Shown here piece by piece: positions 1 through 9,637 of a stretch of 64,000 nucleotides of DNA. Source of the stretch: Enteractinococcus helveticum (lineage in GTDB: Bacteria > Actinomycetota > Actinomycetes > Actinomycetales > Micrococcaceae); NCBI RefSeq assembly GCF_001657475.1, contig NZ_LXEY01000003.1:1-64000 (forward strand), in the 5' to 3' direction. Both the position numbers and the translations under genes were made by a program. How positions within the stretch are numbered: the first letter of the stretch is position 1; every line of letters starts with the position of its first letter. The notes beneath the pieces are model-generated. The model made no database searches and was not told the origin of the DNA. It worked only from the letters and a program-made list of their open reading frames with translations.

Positions 1-1020
1 GGACAACACCACACAATAAACATGTGGATAACTGGCCGGATTCTTGACGCTCTTTTGGCCGGAAACCAACCGCTGAACTGGCTGGATTTCCCTGCTCATC
101 TGGCCTAGTTCTAGTTGATCACAAACATGGTGAAAATGGGCTGCTAAGTCTCGGGGTGCTTTGGTCTGTCGTGAGCCCACGATAAATCGCAGCCCAGCGG
201 CATCAATGGCTGCCAGGTTCGTATCGGAGAGCATCCCGGCATCCGCCACCACGACCATGTCGGCGACCTGGTGACGGTCCTGGAACGCGGTGAGCACCGG
301 CAGGATGGTGTAGGTTTCAGCAGTGTTGCCTTCAAAACTGTGAATCTCCAACGGGAAGCCAGCCCGATCGACTAACAATCCGACCACAATTTGTGGGTCC
401 ACGCGACGTTCTTTGGAGTAGCCCACTTTGCGGTAATCGTCTTCTTGTTCGGCCTCAAAATACAAGGTGGTCACATCATAAAGCAGCAGACTCATCCCGG
501 TGGTGGCCACACTGTGGTCAAAACAGGCATGGGCAATGCGACCTCGATAATCCCGATCTTGGGCACGTTTGAGTGCGTTGAAAAAGGTGTTGCGATGCAC
601 CGGGTCAACCCCGAGCTCGGTCAGCACGCGCAAACTATCACGCTTCGAGGTGGGCTCCACCAGCCGGGCTAACACCATCTGGAAAAATGCCTCATCGGCG
701 ACTTGGGCGCTGAATCCTAACCAGTCATAACATGCTCGGATCGTATCCACCAGAAGACGGGACGCGGACCCGGTGACTTTCTTGTCCGCCGTCACCGATA
801 CCGCAACCTCCGAGTCATTCAGACCCAGATCAAAGGACTCCTGGGTGCCGGTCATCGCCTCGATTTTCTGCCACCCCACCGCCGTCAACGCAGCCACTTC
901 GTCATCCGAATGCGCAGAGCCAAGGTGTTCAAGAATCCTTACCCGGCCACGCACCTTAGACACGATCTGCACCGCGGTCGCCCCCGAAGCAGTCGGCCCC
1001 CTGCGCACAAACAAGCCCAT
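1..1020 (-). CDS. IS1634-like transposase, 3' end outside window
   Basis: The minus strand is open from an ATG at 1020 to the window edge, with no stop, so about 340 residues are visible and the C-terminus is missing. The protein begins MGLFVRRGPTASGATAVQIV and later contains VVVADAGMLSDTNLAAIDAA followed by a GSRQTKAPRDL stretch. This is the usual pattern of the large actinobacterial IS1634 transposases (DDE superfamily), where the aspartate of VADAGM is a catalytic residue. The reaction is cut-and-paste movement of the IS. No terminal inverted repeat could be placed with confidence. A start further upstream is unlikely because the frame offers no good start codon. The family call is from remembered sequence pattern only. 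Confidence 0.85.
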   Translation of the reverse strand, partial: MGLFVRRGPTASGATAVQIVSKVRGRVRILEHLGSAHSDDEVAALTAVGWQKIEAMTGTQESFDLGLNDSEVAVSVTADKKVTGSASRLLVDTIRACYDWLGFSAQVADEAFFQMVLARLVEPTSKRDSLRVLTELGVDPVHRNTFFNALKRAQDRDYRGRIAHACFDHSVATTGMSLLLYDVTTLYFEAEQEDDYRKVGYSKERRVDPQIVVGLLVDRAGFPLEIHSFEGNTAETYTILPVLTAFQDRHQVADMVVVADAGMLSDTNLAAIDAAGLRFIVGSRQTKAPRDLAAHFHHVCDQLELGQMSREIQPVQRLVSGQKSVKNPASYPHVYCVVLS

Positions 1021-1114
1021 GGAGCCATCATAGTCCGCCCATTTAGTGACCCTAAACGCACACCCAAATCCCGTTGACCAGGCACAATACCAACCACAAC
1101 CCGAAAATCAGCAC

Positions 1115-3775
1115 TCACTTGTGCAAGTCAGGTGCCGTACCCATGCGCGCATCGTGAATCCGGTGGATAATTTCCATCCCGATGGACCCTAAGACGGCGA
1201 TCGCCACGGCCGCGATGATAATCGGCGTCGGAGGCAAAATGAACTGGTGATACCACAGCAAGACCGGGACCGTGAGCACCAGGATGAACACCGCATACAG
1301 CACAATGAGCATCATGATTTTCTGCCAGTTCAGGGGTCGTGAAATGACATTGAGCAACCACAGACCGGTCAGCGTCAGTGTGATGAATGTTGCGGTTTGT
1401 AGCTGTTCCATGACCAGGGGGGCGGTGGGATCTTCTTCGGCAAACGGCAGCACACCGCTAAAATCACCGGCCCAGACTCGGGCGTACCAGTTGATACCCC
1501 ACAGGGCTACTACCAGCACGATGCCCGATGGGATGGCAAACTTCAGCGCACGCGATAAGAATCCAGGCACGTAGCGTCTTGGGTTGGGCATCAGCGCCAG
1601 AATGAAGGAAGCGATCCCGATGAACAAGAAGTCTGCGGTCGACATTTGTCGGGGCAGCGCCGGGTACTGCCAGGCCAACAGGGAGAAGAACAGCACGAAA
1701 AGAAACGCATATGAGGTTTTGGCCAAGAATAGGTGTGCCAGACGTTCCATATTGGCGATGACCTTGCGACCCTCGGAGAGAACGTGCGGTAGTCGCGAGA
1801 ATTTAGAATCCAACAGGACCATACGCGAGACGGCTTTGGTGGCTGCAGCAGCATCACCCATGGCAATGCCAAGGTCAGCGGTTTTGACGGCCAGGGCATC
1901 GTTGACGCCGTCGCCGGTCATCGCCACCACGTGACCGCGGTACTGCAGCGCCTTGACCATTTGTTCTTTTTGATCAGGCGAGACCCGACCGAACACCGAG
2001 TACTGGTCCATGACCTGGGCCATCTCTTCGATGGTATCCGGCAGTTGGCGCGCATCATAGCCGGGACCGGGATGTTCCCAACCGATCTGTCGTGCCACGG
2101 CGGCAACCGTGTGCGGAGAATCTCCGGAGATGACTTTCAGCTGCACCCCCTGTTCCTGGAAATATTCCAGCGTTTCACGGGCGTCGTCACGGACTTTTTC
2201 TTCAAAGGTCAGCACCGCGGCGGGGGAGAGATGCGCTGGGAGTTCGACTTGCTCACCGAACCAGGGGTGTTCCGCAGTGGCGGCGTCCGACGGCACCATC
2301 GAGCGGGCAAGCATCATGGTGCGCTTGCCGGTCGAGGAGAGTTTCTTGGCCCGTTCGACATACTGGTTTTTGGTGTTCTCATCGACCTTGAGTGCGGGAA
2401 TGATCGACTCGGGCGCACCCAGCACCCAAGCCCCGGCGGTCGGGCCAATCGCACCGGGTTGGCCGAAGGCAAAGGCAGACCAACGCCGTTCGGAAGCAAA
2501 AGCGATCGCATCAGTTTGCGGCAGGTTCGGCGTCTCAGGGAAGGGATCGCGCAGGGCTGCCGCGGTGATGTTGGCGTTGGGATCCGCCCCAATGTGGCCA
2601 AGCACCAGTTTCCAGCCGTGATCGGTGTCGGCCAGCTGCTTAGCTTGGGAAAACTGCATGATGCCTTCGGTCAGTGTGCCGGTTTTATCCAGGCACACGG
2701 TATCGACTCGGGCTAGGATTTCCACGGCGGGTTGTTCCTGGATGAGCACCTTTTTGCTGCTCAGGGTCAGCGCCGCGACCGCAAACGAGATGGTCGTCAT
2801 CAAGGCAAGACCCTGCGGGATCATGGTCGTAATCCCGGAAATTGTGGCGATCAGTGCCCAGTTCATGGTGCCGTCAGCAATCACCTGGTCCCAACCACCC
2901 AGGGCTTTAATCTGTCCCCAAGCGACCACGGCAATCAGCGGGATCAGTGCGATGGTGATCCAGCTGGCCACCTTGTCCAAGGCGGTGCGCAGTTCCGAAT
3001 TGATCTTGGTAAATTTGCGGGCACGTCGGGTGAGCTTGGCCGCGTGCGAGTCGGCGCCGACCCCGGTGATACGGAAATAGCCGTTGCCGGCCACCACGGA
3101 GGTGCCAGACAGTACGGTGGCCCCGGTGGGTTTATAGACCGGGTCGGCTTCACCGGTGATCAGGGACTCATCAATATCTAGGCTCTCAGATGCCAGCACC
3201 AGACCGTCGGCGGGGACCTGGTCGCCAGCACGCAGGAACACGACGTCGTCCAGCACTGCCTCATCAAGCTGGATTTTGGTGTGTTCACCGTTGCGATGCA
3301 CGATGATGCCGTCTTGGTGCAACAGCGCGATACGGTCGAGTTTGCGTTTGGCCGAGTACTCTTGGACCACGCCGATGATCACATTGGACACCCCGGCGAT
3401 GGCAAACAGCAGATCCAGCCAGCGACCCATGAGAATAATGCCCAGCGCACACAGGAAAATGACCAGATTGAACAGGGTCAGTACATGGGTGCGCAGGATG
3501 GCGGCCAGTGAGCGGGAGGAATCATCGGGCTGGATGTTGGTCAGCCCGGCGTTGGTGCGGGTGTGGACTTGGGCGTCGGTGAGTCCGGATTTCAGCAGGA
3601 CGTCGTCGTCGATGATTCCTGGGTCCGCAACTCCGCGAGCGGTCAACAGCGTGTGGCGATGCTCGGTGGAGACATCCACCTGGGATGGTTCGGAGTGCGA
3701 CGATGCCGCGCTATTGCGCAACGGGGTGGACTCGGACAAAAAACTACCTACCTCAAACGCTGTTGGCCCCTTCAA
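1115..3775 (-). CDS. P-type cation-transporting ATPase, CtpE-like
   Basis: This 886-residue integral membrane ATPase probably moves a divalent cation; the mycobacterial relative CtpE is linked to calcium uptake. It shows the actuator motif SLITGEADP near residue 205, the phosphorylation motif DKTGTLT with the acceptor aspartate near residue 363, and the hinge motif MTGDGVNDAL in the C-terminal half. Paired hydrophobic helices lie near residues 98-140 and 270-335, with a group at the C-terminus. There is no N-terminal heavy-metal domain and no CPC motif, which argues against a copper or zinc pump. The start at 3775 is a TTG without a clear ribosome site, so the first 50 or so residues may be over-called. 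It lies downstream of purL, separated from it by a strong terminator. Confidence 0.85.
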   Translation of the reverse strand: MKGPTAFEVGSFLSESTPLRNSAASSHSEPSQVDVSTEHRHTLLTARGVADPGIIDDDVLLKSGLTDAQVHTRTNAGLTNIQPDDSSRSLAAILRTHVLTLFNLVIFLCALGIILMGRWLDLLFAIAGVSNVIIGVVQEYSAKRKLDRIALLHQDGIIVHRNGEHTKIQLDEAVLDDVVFLRAGDQVPADGLVLASESLDIDESLITGEADPVYKPTGATVLSGTSVVAGNGYFRITGVGADSHAAKLTRRARKFTKINSELRTALDKVASWITIALIPLIAVVAWGQIKALGGWDQVIADGTMNWALIATISGITTMIPQGLALMTTISFAVAALTLSSKKVLIQEQPAVEILARVDTVCLDKTGTLTEGIMQFSQAKQLADTDHGWKLVLGHIGADPNANITAAALRDPFPETPNLPQTDAIAFASERRWSAFAFGQPGAIGPTAGAWVLGAPESIIPALKVDENTKNQYVERAKKLSSTGKRTMMLARSMVPSDAATAEHPWFGEQVELPAHLSPAAVLTFEEKVRDDARETLEYFQEQGVQLKVISGDSPHTVAAVARQIGWEHPGPGYDARQLPDTIEEMAQVMDQYSVFGRVSPDQKEQMVKALQYRGHVVAMTGDGVNDALAVKTADLGIAMGDAAAATKAVSRMVLLDSKFSRLPHVLSEGRKVIANMERLAHLFLAKTSYAFLFVLFFSLLAWQYPALPRQMSTADFLFIGIASFILALMPNPRRYVPGFLSRALKFAIPSGIVLVVALWGINWYARVWAGDFSGVLPFAEEDPTAPLVMEQLQTATFITLTLTGLWLLNVISRPLNWQKIMMLIVLYAVFILVLTVPVLLWYHQFILPPTPIIIAAVAIAVLGSIGMEIIHRIHDARMGTAPDLHK

Positions 3776-3836
3776 TTTTAGCGAGATCTTGATGAACCGA
3801 ACTCGTCCGGAAGGTGGATTTTAATTATGCACAAGA

Positions 3837-3870
3837 CAACGGGTGGGATGATTGCTCATCCCACCCGTTG
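3837..3870 (-). terminator. Stem-loop terminator after purL
   Basis: A 15-bp perfect stem (CAACGGGTGGGATGA and its complement) with a 4-nt loop lies just after the purL stop at 3880. The T-tract is weak on either strand. It separates the pur operon from the downstream ATPase gene. Confidence 0.8.
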
Positions 3871-3879
3871 GTTGGCGCT

Positions 3880-6180
3880 TTAGTTGCCGAAGCGTTTGGG
3901 TAGGGCGGTGGCCCAGCCTTCGCGCAGTTCGTCAATCGTTGCGGTGAATAGGTCCTGGATTTCTAGGGCCTGGGACCCGGCATCGACCACGCCGATGCGT
4001 AGCGATGGGTAGTTGCGCGATTCTGCGATACCGCGGAAGCGGACTTCCTCCGATAGGGGCACAGCGACGAGCGCGCGGGCCTGGGATTCGGAGAACAGTG
4101 CGGTGAAGGCGTCAATGCCATCGCGTTCGGTGATGTAGCTCAGGTTGATGCGCACCCCAACGCCGGCAGCCAGCACCATGTCGGACAGTGCACCGGCCAG
4201 TCCACCTTCGGACAGGTCGTGTGCGGCGTCGAGCATGTGGGTGCGCGAGGCGTTGGTGAGCAGTCCGGCCAGTTGTTGTTCTTTGGCCAGGTCAACCTTT
4301 GGTGGCACACCGCCTAGGTGGCCGCGCAGGTGGGCGAACTGGGAGCCGTCGAGTTCGTCGAAGGTTTCACCCAGCAGGTAGAGGGCTGAACCATCAAATG
4401 CCGGGTGCAGCCAGGAGGGCACTGCGGTGGCGACGTCGTCGTAGCGACCCAGGGTCACGATCATCGGGGTTGGGTGGATGGGGGTGTCCACGGTCTGGTT
4501 GTACAGCGACACGTTGCCACCGGTTACGGGGATGCTCAACTCCATGCAGGCATCGGCAATACCGCGGGTGGATTCGGCGAACTGCCACATGACTCCCGGA
4601 TCTTCGGGCGAGCCGAAGTTCAGGCCATCGGAGATACCCAGCGGGGTGGCACCCGAGGTGGCGACGTTGCGGTAGGACTCGGCCACGGCCAGTTGGGAGC
4701 CCGCATAGGGGTCCAGGTAGGTGTAGCGTGAGTTGCAATCGATGGCCAGGCCAATGCCCATGCCGGTTTCTTCATCCACGCGCAGCACCCCCGAGTCATT
4801 CGGAGCACCCTGCCGGGTGTTGCCACCCACCGAGGTATCGGTCTGGGAGGTGATCCAGGAGCGATCCGCCATATTGGCGCTAGCCATGAGCTCAACGACG
4901 GCGGCCTTGAGTTCCTCACCGGTTTCTGGCAGGTTGGCGGCAGCGTCCGAGGAGCGGAACGTGTCGGCCTTCACGGTGTCCAACCACTCGGGGCGGGCGT
5001 ATGGGCGTTCGTATACCGGTCCGCCGTCGGCCACTGTGGTGGGGTCGACGTCGACAATGCGTTCGCCGTTCCAGTCGATGGTCAACCGGCCCGAGGCGTT
5101 GACTTCGCCCAGCCACGAGTACTCGACCCCGTATTTGGCCATGATCTCTTCAAATGCGGTCACGTTGTCCGGGGTGACCACGGCCATCATGCGTTCTTGG
5201 GATTCGGACATCAAGATGTCACCGGCGGTGAGGCCCTCATCGCGCAGCAGCACGTTGGTCAACTCGACGTGCATACCGCCGTCGCCACCGGCTGCCAGTT
5301 CCGAGGTTGCACACGCAATACCTGCGGCACCCAGGTCCTGGATCCCTTCGACCAGCGATGTAGCGAACAGTTCCAGGGTGGCTTCGATAATCACGTTTTC
5401 TTGCAGCGGATCTCCGGCCTGGACCACCGGGGTGTTGGCGGCACCCTCGTCATCAAATGCCGCCGAGCTCATGGCCGCACCACCAATGCCGTCGCCACCG
5501 GTGCGCGCACCAAACAACACAATCTTGTTGCCGGTGCCCGAAGCCTGCGCCAGACGCAGATCCTCGTGTCGCAGCACGCCTACCGCCCCGGCATTGACCA
5601 GCGGGTTGCCCTGGAATACCGGATCAAAGGCGGTTTCGCCTGCGATATTTGGTACACCCAGAATGTTGCCGTAGTGCCCAACACCGGCCACGGCACCCTT
5701 GACAATGCGAGCGGTATCTTCATGATCCTCATGGCCCACGCGCAGCGAATCCAGCACGGCCACCGGACGTGCGCCCATCGAGATAATGTCGCGCACCACG
5801 CCACCAATACCGGTGGCGGCGCCCTGGAAGGGTTCCAGATAGGACGGCGAGTTGTGCGATTCGACCTTGAAGGTCACCGCCCAGCCGTCGCCCAGATCGA
5901 CCACGCCGGCGTTTTCGCCCAGGCCAACCAGCATGTGCTGTTGCATTTCTTCGGTGGTTTTTTCACCGAACTGGCGCAGGTGCACCTTGGAAGACTTATA
6001 CGAGGTGTGCTCGGACCACATCGAGGAGTACATGGCCAACTCGGCCTCGGTTGGACGACGGCCCAGGATCTCGCGAATGCGCGAATATTCTTGCTCATTG
6101 AGCCCAAGATCGGCCCAAGGTTGTTCAACGTCCGGGGTTTCACCGGCATAAGCAACCGTATCTAGTGGCGTGTTATTCAC
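3880..6180 (-). CDS. purL: Phosphoribosylformylglycinamidine synthase subunit II (PurL)
   Basis: PurL is the synthetase subunit of the three-part FGAM synthase. It converts FGAR to FGAM using ATP and ammonia supplied by PurQ, in cytoplasmic purine synthesis. The 766-residue length fits the small PurL found with separate PurS and PurQ. Visible family motifs include SSMWSEHTSYKSSK near the N-terminus, FKVESHNSPS, and ATGIGGVVRDIISMGARP, which form the ATP/Mg site. The frame is open further upstream, but I chose the GTG at 6180 because AAGGAG lies just ahead of it and the protein then begins NNTPLDTVAYAG. This start overlaps the purQ stop by 8 nt, which suggests translational coupling. Confidence 0.97.
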   Translation of the reverse strand: MNNTPLDTVAYAGETPDVEQPWADLGLNEQEYSRIREILGRRPTEAELAMYSSMWSEHTSYKSSKVHLRQFGEKTTEEMQQHMLVGLGENAGVVDLGDGWAVTFKVESHNSPSYLEPFQGAATGIGGVVRDIISMGARPVAVLDSLRVGHEDHEDTARIVKGAVAGVGHYGNILGVPNIAGETAFDPVFQGNPLVNAGAVGVLRHEDLRLAQASGTGNKIVLFGARTGGDGIGGAAMSSAAFDDEGAANTPVVQAGDPLQENVIIEATLELFATSLVEGIQDLGAAGIACATSELAAGGDGGMHVELTNVLLRDEGLTAGDILMSESQERMMAVVTPDNVTAFEEIMAKYGVEYSWLGEVNASGRLTIDWNGERIVDVDPTTVADGGPVYERPYARPEWLDTVKADTFRSSDAAANLPETGEELKAAVVELMASANMADRSWITSQTDTSVGGNTRQGAPNDSGVLRVDEETGMGIGLAIDCNSRYTYLDPYAGSQLAVAESYRNVATSGATPLGISDGLNFGSPEDPGVMWQFAESTRGIADACMELSIPVTGGNVSLYNQTVDTPIHPTPMIVTLGRYDDVATAVPSWLHPAFDGSALYLLGETFDELDGSQFAHLRGHLGGVPPKVDLAKEQQLAGLLTNASRTHMLDAAHDLSEGGLAGALSDMVLAAGVGVRINLSYITERDGIDAFTALFSESQARALVAVPLSEEVRFRGIAESRNYPSLRIGVVDAGSQALEIQDLFTATIDELREGWATALPKRFGN

Positions 6181-6910
6181 CGACAACTCCTTCACCGTTG
6201 GTTGCGCCTGCGGCACGCACCACGGAAATAAATAGGCCCTGACCATCGACACCCAAGCCTGGGCCGTCTGGATGATCGGTACCAAAGCCTTCTTCGATCG
6301 CGTATTCCGGACTAGCCATCAATCCCAGCACCAACCCGTCATCCGAACTGATCCCGGCAATGGCGCGCACCGAACCAGATACCGAGTCCTTGGCGCGAAC
6401 AATCACGTTGCCCGCTGACTCCAGCGCATCGAGTTCGTCCTCGGTTGCGGTGTAGAAACCAAACGCACCCTTTTGCGGCAGGCGAATGACCTCAGCTGCC
6501 GCATAGGCATTCGTGATGGCCGAAACGTTATTTTCGACAATGAATTCCACATCGGCGTGGTGATAGCCGGGGTTGGTGTTGGCGATGAACCCGCCGGGCA
6601 GCATCCCGGCTTCGGTGAGCACCTGGAACCCATTGCCCAACCCAACCACGGTCAGCTCTTTGGCCTTGACCGCATCGGCCAGCACACGCATGATCGGCTG
6701 GGTTGCCGCCAGCGCACCGGGGCGCAAATAGTCCCCATAAGAAAACCCGCCCGGCAAGATGACGACCTTCAGGTCCGCCACATCAGGAGCGGTCGTAGTT
6801 TTTGGGTGCAACTTCACCGGTTGTCCACCGGCCAGCTCAACGGCGCGAAGCACCGAGGCCGCATCAGTTGCCGCGTCGAACATTACGACGCCGATTTTCG
6901 GTTCGTTCAT
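6173..6910 (-). CDS. purQ: Phosphoribosylformylglycinamidine synthase subunit I (PurQ, glutaminase)
   Basis: PurQ is the class I glutamine amidotransferase subunit of FGAM synthase and supplies ammonia to PurL. The 245-residue protein shows VVILPGGFSYGDYLRPGALA, typical of the family N-terminal half. The usual nucleophile motif GICNGFQ reads GLGNGFQVLTEAGMLPGGF here, so the position of the expected cysteine is a glycine. That substitution is visible in the DNA around 6640 and is odd for a working glutaminase. The C-terminal half carries the expected YHHADVEF and PEYAIEEGFGTDHPDG stretches with the His and Glu of the triad region. It overlaps purS by ATGA and purL by 8 nt, so the three genes form one operon. 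Confidence 0.95.
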   Translation of the reverse strand: MNEPKIGVVMFDAATDAASVLRAVELAGGQPVKLHPKTTTAPDVADLKVVILPGGFSYGDYLRPGALAATQPIMRVLADAVKAKELTVVGLGNGFQVLTEAGMLPGGFIANTNPGYHHADVEFIVENNVSAITNAYAAAEVIRLPQKGAFGFYTATEDELDALESAGNVIVRAKDSVSGSVRAIAGISSDDGLVLGLMASPEYAIEEGFGTDHPDGPGLGVDGQGLFISVVRAAGATNGEGVVGE

Positions 6911-7155
6911 TTAGCCACCTCAACCTTGGCAATGTATTCGGTCGATGGGTTGGCCAGCAGTTGGGCGGCCAGTTGTTTGGCACGATCCAGAACCTCCGCG
7001 GTTGCCTCCCCGTCAACAGTGAGTTCAAAACGCTTTCCTTGGCGCACGGATGAAAACTCGCGGAACCCTAATTCGGGCAGCCGAGCATCGATGGCTTTAC
7101 CTTGTGGGTCAAGCACCTCTGGCTTCGGCATGACTTCAACGACGATTGTGGGCAT
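6907..7155 (-). CDS. purS: Phosphoribosylformylglycinamidine synthase subunit PurS
   Basis: PurS is the small structural subunit that bridges PurL and PurQ in FGAM synthase. The 82-residue protein begins MPTIVVEVMPKPEVLDPQGK, a typical PurS start, and ends with the conserved NPSTEYIAKVEV region. The frame is open nine codons further upstream, but the ATG at 7155 has a clear CAGGAG site 5-10 nt ahead and matches the family length. It is the first gene of the purSQL operon, and its stop overlaps the purQ start (ATGA). Confidence 0.95.
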   Translation of the reverse strand: MPTIVVEVMPKPEVLDPQGKAIDARLPELGFREFSSVRQGKRFELTVDGEATAEVLDRAKQLAAQLLANPSTEYIAKVEVAK

Positions 7156-7256
7156 GATCGCTCCTGATCTGGAATCTACCAATTGGCACCCCCGATTTTA
7201 TCGAATAATGGCAGCCTTGAGTTCAATGGGTCAAAACCGACGACGACGGCGCCAAA

Positions 7257-7940
7257 TCACCCTTGTGCATCCACGTAGCCGTGCTCATAAGCCCAGATCA
7301 CCGCGTGAATGCGATCCTTGACGTCTAACTTCATCAAAATATTCGACACGTGAGTTTTTACCGTGGCCGGTCCCACGAATAATTCTTCGGCGATATCCGC
7401 ATTCGATTTGCCCGTCACCAGCATCGCTAAGATCTCATCCTCCCGACGAGTTAGCGGCACTGGTAGTTCTGGTACCGGTTGCGATGCCGCCTTGGGCTCG
7501 TCAGCAGGCTCAGTGAACATCCGATCTAACACTCGACCGGTCACCTCGGGGGCCAACAGCGACTCCCCGCCAGCCAACACCTGGATGGCATGAATCAACT
7601 GTTCAGGCCCGGCGGTCTTGAGTAAAAAACCCGAGGCCCCGGCGTTGAGGGTTTCAAAGAGAAAATCGTCCCGATCAAACGTCGTCAGAATTAACACGGC
7701 CGCCCGTGCACCGGAGGCGGTCAGCGCCTTGGTGGCCTCGATCCCATCCATGTGCGGCATTTGCACGTCCATGCACACCACATCGGGATCCAGTGCTTCA
7801 ACCTGGGCTAATGCTTCACGACCATTTGATGCCTCACCCACCACCTCAACCCCGGGTTCGGTGGACAAAATAGTCGCCAGTCCCATGCGCAATAATGGTT
7901 GGTCATCCACTAACAACACACGAATCGCTTGGTGGGTCAT
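7257..7940 (-). CDS. NarL/LuxR-type response regulator
   Basis: This is a two-domain cytoplasmic response regulator of 227 residues. The receiver domain (about 1-120) has the acidic pair DD near residue 12 and the phospho-acceptor aspartate near residue 58 in VVCMDVQMPHMDG. The C-terminal LuxR-type helix-turn-helix (about 160-225) includes LTRREDEILAMLVTGKSNAD and VGPATVKTHVSNI. Its start overlaps the upstream sensor kinase stop by ATGA, so the two are coupled and almost certainly partners. The target genes cannot be told from the sequence. Confidence 0.94.
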   Translation of the reverse strand: MTHQAIRVLLVDDQPLLRMGLATILSTEPGVEVVGEASNGREALAQVEALDPDVVCMDVQMPHMDGIEATKALTASGARAAVLILTTFDRDDFLFETLNAGASGFLLKTAGPEQLIHAIQVLAGGESLLAPEVTGRVLDRMFTEPADEPKAASQPVPELPVPLTRREDEILAMLVTGKSNADIAEELFVGPATVKTHVSNILMKLDVKDRIHAVIWAYEHGYVDAQG

Positions 7941-9259
7941 GAGACTCTTTCTGTTGATTTAGTGCACGGCACCCGGACAATGACCTTCCAGCCATACGGG
8001 GTCCGTGGCCCATATTCTAACGTGCCGTCCACCGCGTTCACACGCTCTTTCATTCCCTGAATCCCGGTGCCCGTACCATTCAACACCGGATCATAGGCTG
8101 TACCATTATCGGTCACCGACAAGGTAATTGCCGTGTGTCCGTAGTCGAGTTCCACTTTCACCTCAACGTCGTCGCCGGCATGTTTGCGCGCATTCGATAA
8201 GGCTTCTTGGGCCACCCGATACAGGGTCAGTTCCACGGCGGCCGAGACTTCTACCGGTTGACCAGACATCTCAAATGTGACGGTCTGGGTGGTGGAGTCT
8301 GCCTGGCGTACAAGCTCTGGCAACTGGCTGAGATCGGGGAGTGGCTCTGCGGAACCGTCCTGGTCCCGCAGCGTGTACACCATCGTTTGCAGCTCATGAA
8401 CTGCTTGCGCCGAGGACGCTTCGATATGTTCTAGCTGCTCAACCACGACTGCAGGATCACGCTGGGCTTCGACCAACCGTCGGGCTGCCGAAGCGTGCAC
8501 GCCCATCACTGTCACGTGGTGGGCAACGACGTCATGCAGCTCACGAGCAATGTGTAAACGTTCGGCTTGGACGGCGGCGTCGGCGACTTTGGCATTGGCC
8601 TGGGCGAGCTTGTCGTGTGCGGTTTCTAATTTCCAGCGTTCCTTGGCACGGTTCCATGCCCGTCCGCCGAAATACCAAGCGGAAGCGTAATAGCCCAGCG
8701 AGATAACCAGGGTCGTCCCCAGCACATAGGTCAGATCACCAGTCGATAAGTCTGGTATGTCCCCGGTAAGATCCACGGTTTCATCAAAACCAACAATAAC
8801 GCTAACCGCTATCGTGCCGCACCATTGAGCCAAAACGAACCCGACTCTGACCCAGAACGCGAGTCTGCGGTTGGACACCCACGCACCCACCGAATAGATC
8901 GTCATGAACCCAACGAACAGGAGTGAGTACGACTCGGATGAGATATTTAACGACAACGAGATGAATGCCAGGGCAACGATCAACAGTGTATATATCGCCG
9001 CGATAGCAATCGGGAAGCGTCGGTAGAACACCAACAGGAACGAAATCACCAAGGAGAACGCCTGCGTCAGCGCGAAATCGAGCCTAGATGCAGTATAAAT
9101 ATCCGTCAGCAGCAAAGCCTGCAGGCTCAGCACTGAAATGAACGCGACCACCACGGCAAGAATGGTGTCAGTACGTAACCAGTTCTCGGGCAGCTTGCGA
9201 ATAAACTGCGTCTCAGACGGGGCTGCTCCGTCAACTGACTGCGCAGGGGATGAAGACAT
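7937..9259 (-). CDS. Sensor histidine kinase, NarL-partner type (HisKA_3)
   Basis: This membrane sensor kinase has 440 residues from the chosen start. The N-terminal half carries about six hydrophobic segments (roughly residues 30-205) with no large extracellular domain. A coiled linker follows, then the HisKA_3 phospho-acceptor box ARELHDVVAHHVTVMGVHA, and a degenerate HATPase domain with ALSNARKHAG (N box), VTDNGTAYDP and GTGIQGMKERV (G boxes). The ATG at 9259 has AAGG nine bases upstream. A TTG at 9307 gives a longer form with no better ribosome site. It is translationally coupled to the response regulator. A signal that acts within the membrane is likely but cannot be named. Confidence 0.92.
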   Translation of the reverse strand: MSSSPAQSVDGAAPSETQFIRKLPENWLRTDTILAVVVAFISVLSLQALLLTDIYTASRLDFALTQAFSLVISFLLVFYRRFPIAIAAIYTLLIVALAFISLSLNISSESYSLLFVGFMTIYSVGAWVSNRRLAFWVRVGFVLAQWCGTIAVSVIVGFDETVDLTGDIPDLSTGDLTYVLGTTLVISLGYYASAWYFGGRAWNRAKERWKLETAHDKLAQANAKVADAAVQAERLHIARELHDVVAHHVTVMGVHASAARRLVEAQRDPAVVVEQLEHIEASSAQAVHELQTMVYTLRDQDGSAEPLPDLSQLPELVRQADSTTQTVTFEMSGQPVEVSAAVELTLYRVAQEALSNARKHAGDDVEVKVELDYGHTAITLSVTDNGTAYDPVLNGTGTGIQGMKERVNAVDGTLEYGPRTPYGWKVIVRVPCTKSTERVS

Positions 9260-9343
9260 AGATAGTCGCCTTGAAATGTTCTGGTCGATGAACGTTGGGT
9301 AGTTCAATCTTAGCCAACGCTCGCATCAAGAATGACTTCAGCG

Positions 9344-9637
9344 TTAGTCGTCATACCTGCGGGAGTGGGCAATGAGAATCGGGATGACATCGCGCAGCAC
9401 CGCGTGACGGTGTGCATAATCGCGTTGTTCTTGAAAAACTTTCGAAAATGCGAGCACCGCAAATAAGACGCCAGTATAGAGCGACACGTAGGCCACGGCC
9501 GTCCAATACACCGTCTCGATGATGTTGTCGTGCTGCTCGAATATGTACTCAATGCCCGCCACGTTCTGGCTATTGCTGCCAGTGATGTCTTGGACTAACA
9601 ATAAGAACTCAGGCGAGACCAGAAAAAATGCCAGCAC
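9344..9637 (-). pseudogene. Truncated membrane-protein remnant
   Basis: This open stretch of about 97 residues has two hydrophobic segments (ending LVSPEFLLLV, and TVYWTAVAYVSLYTGVLFAV) and ends RDVIPILIAHSRRYDD. Only a GTG lying inside a hydrophobic segment can start it, and the frame continues upstream to a stop near 9703 without a good start. I read it as the C-terminal part of a larger lost membrane protein. The family is not recognised. Confidence 0.45.

Noticed and set aside
1931..2716. 261-residue plus-strand frame opposite the P-type ATPase
   Set aside because: It is a complement shadow of conserved ATPase coding sequence.
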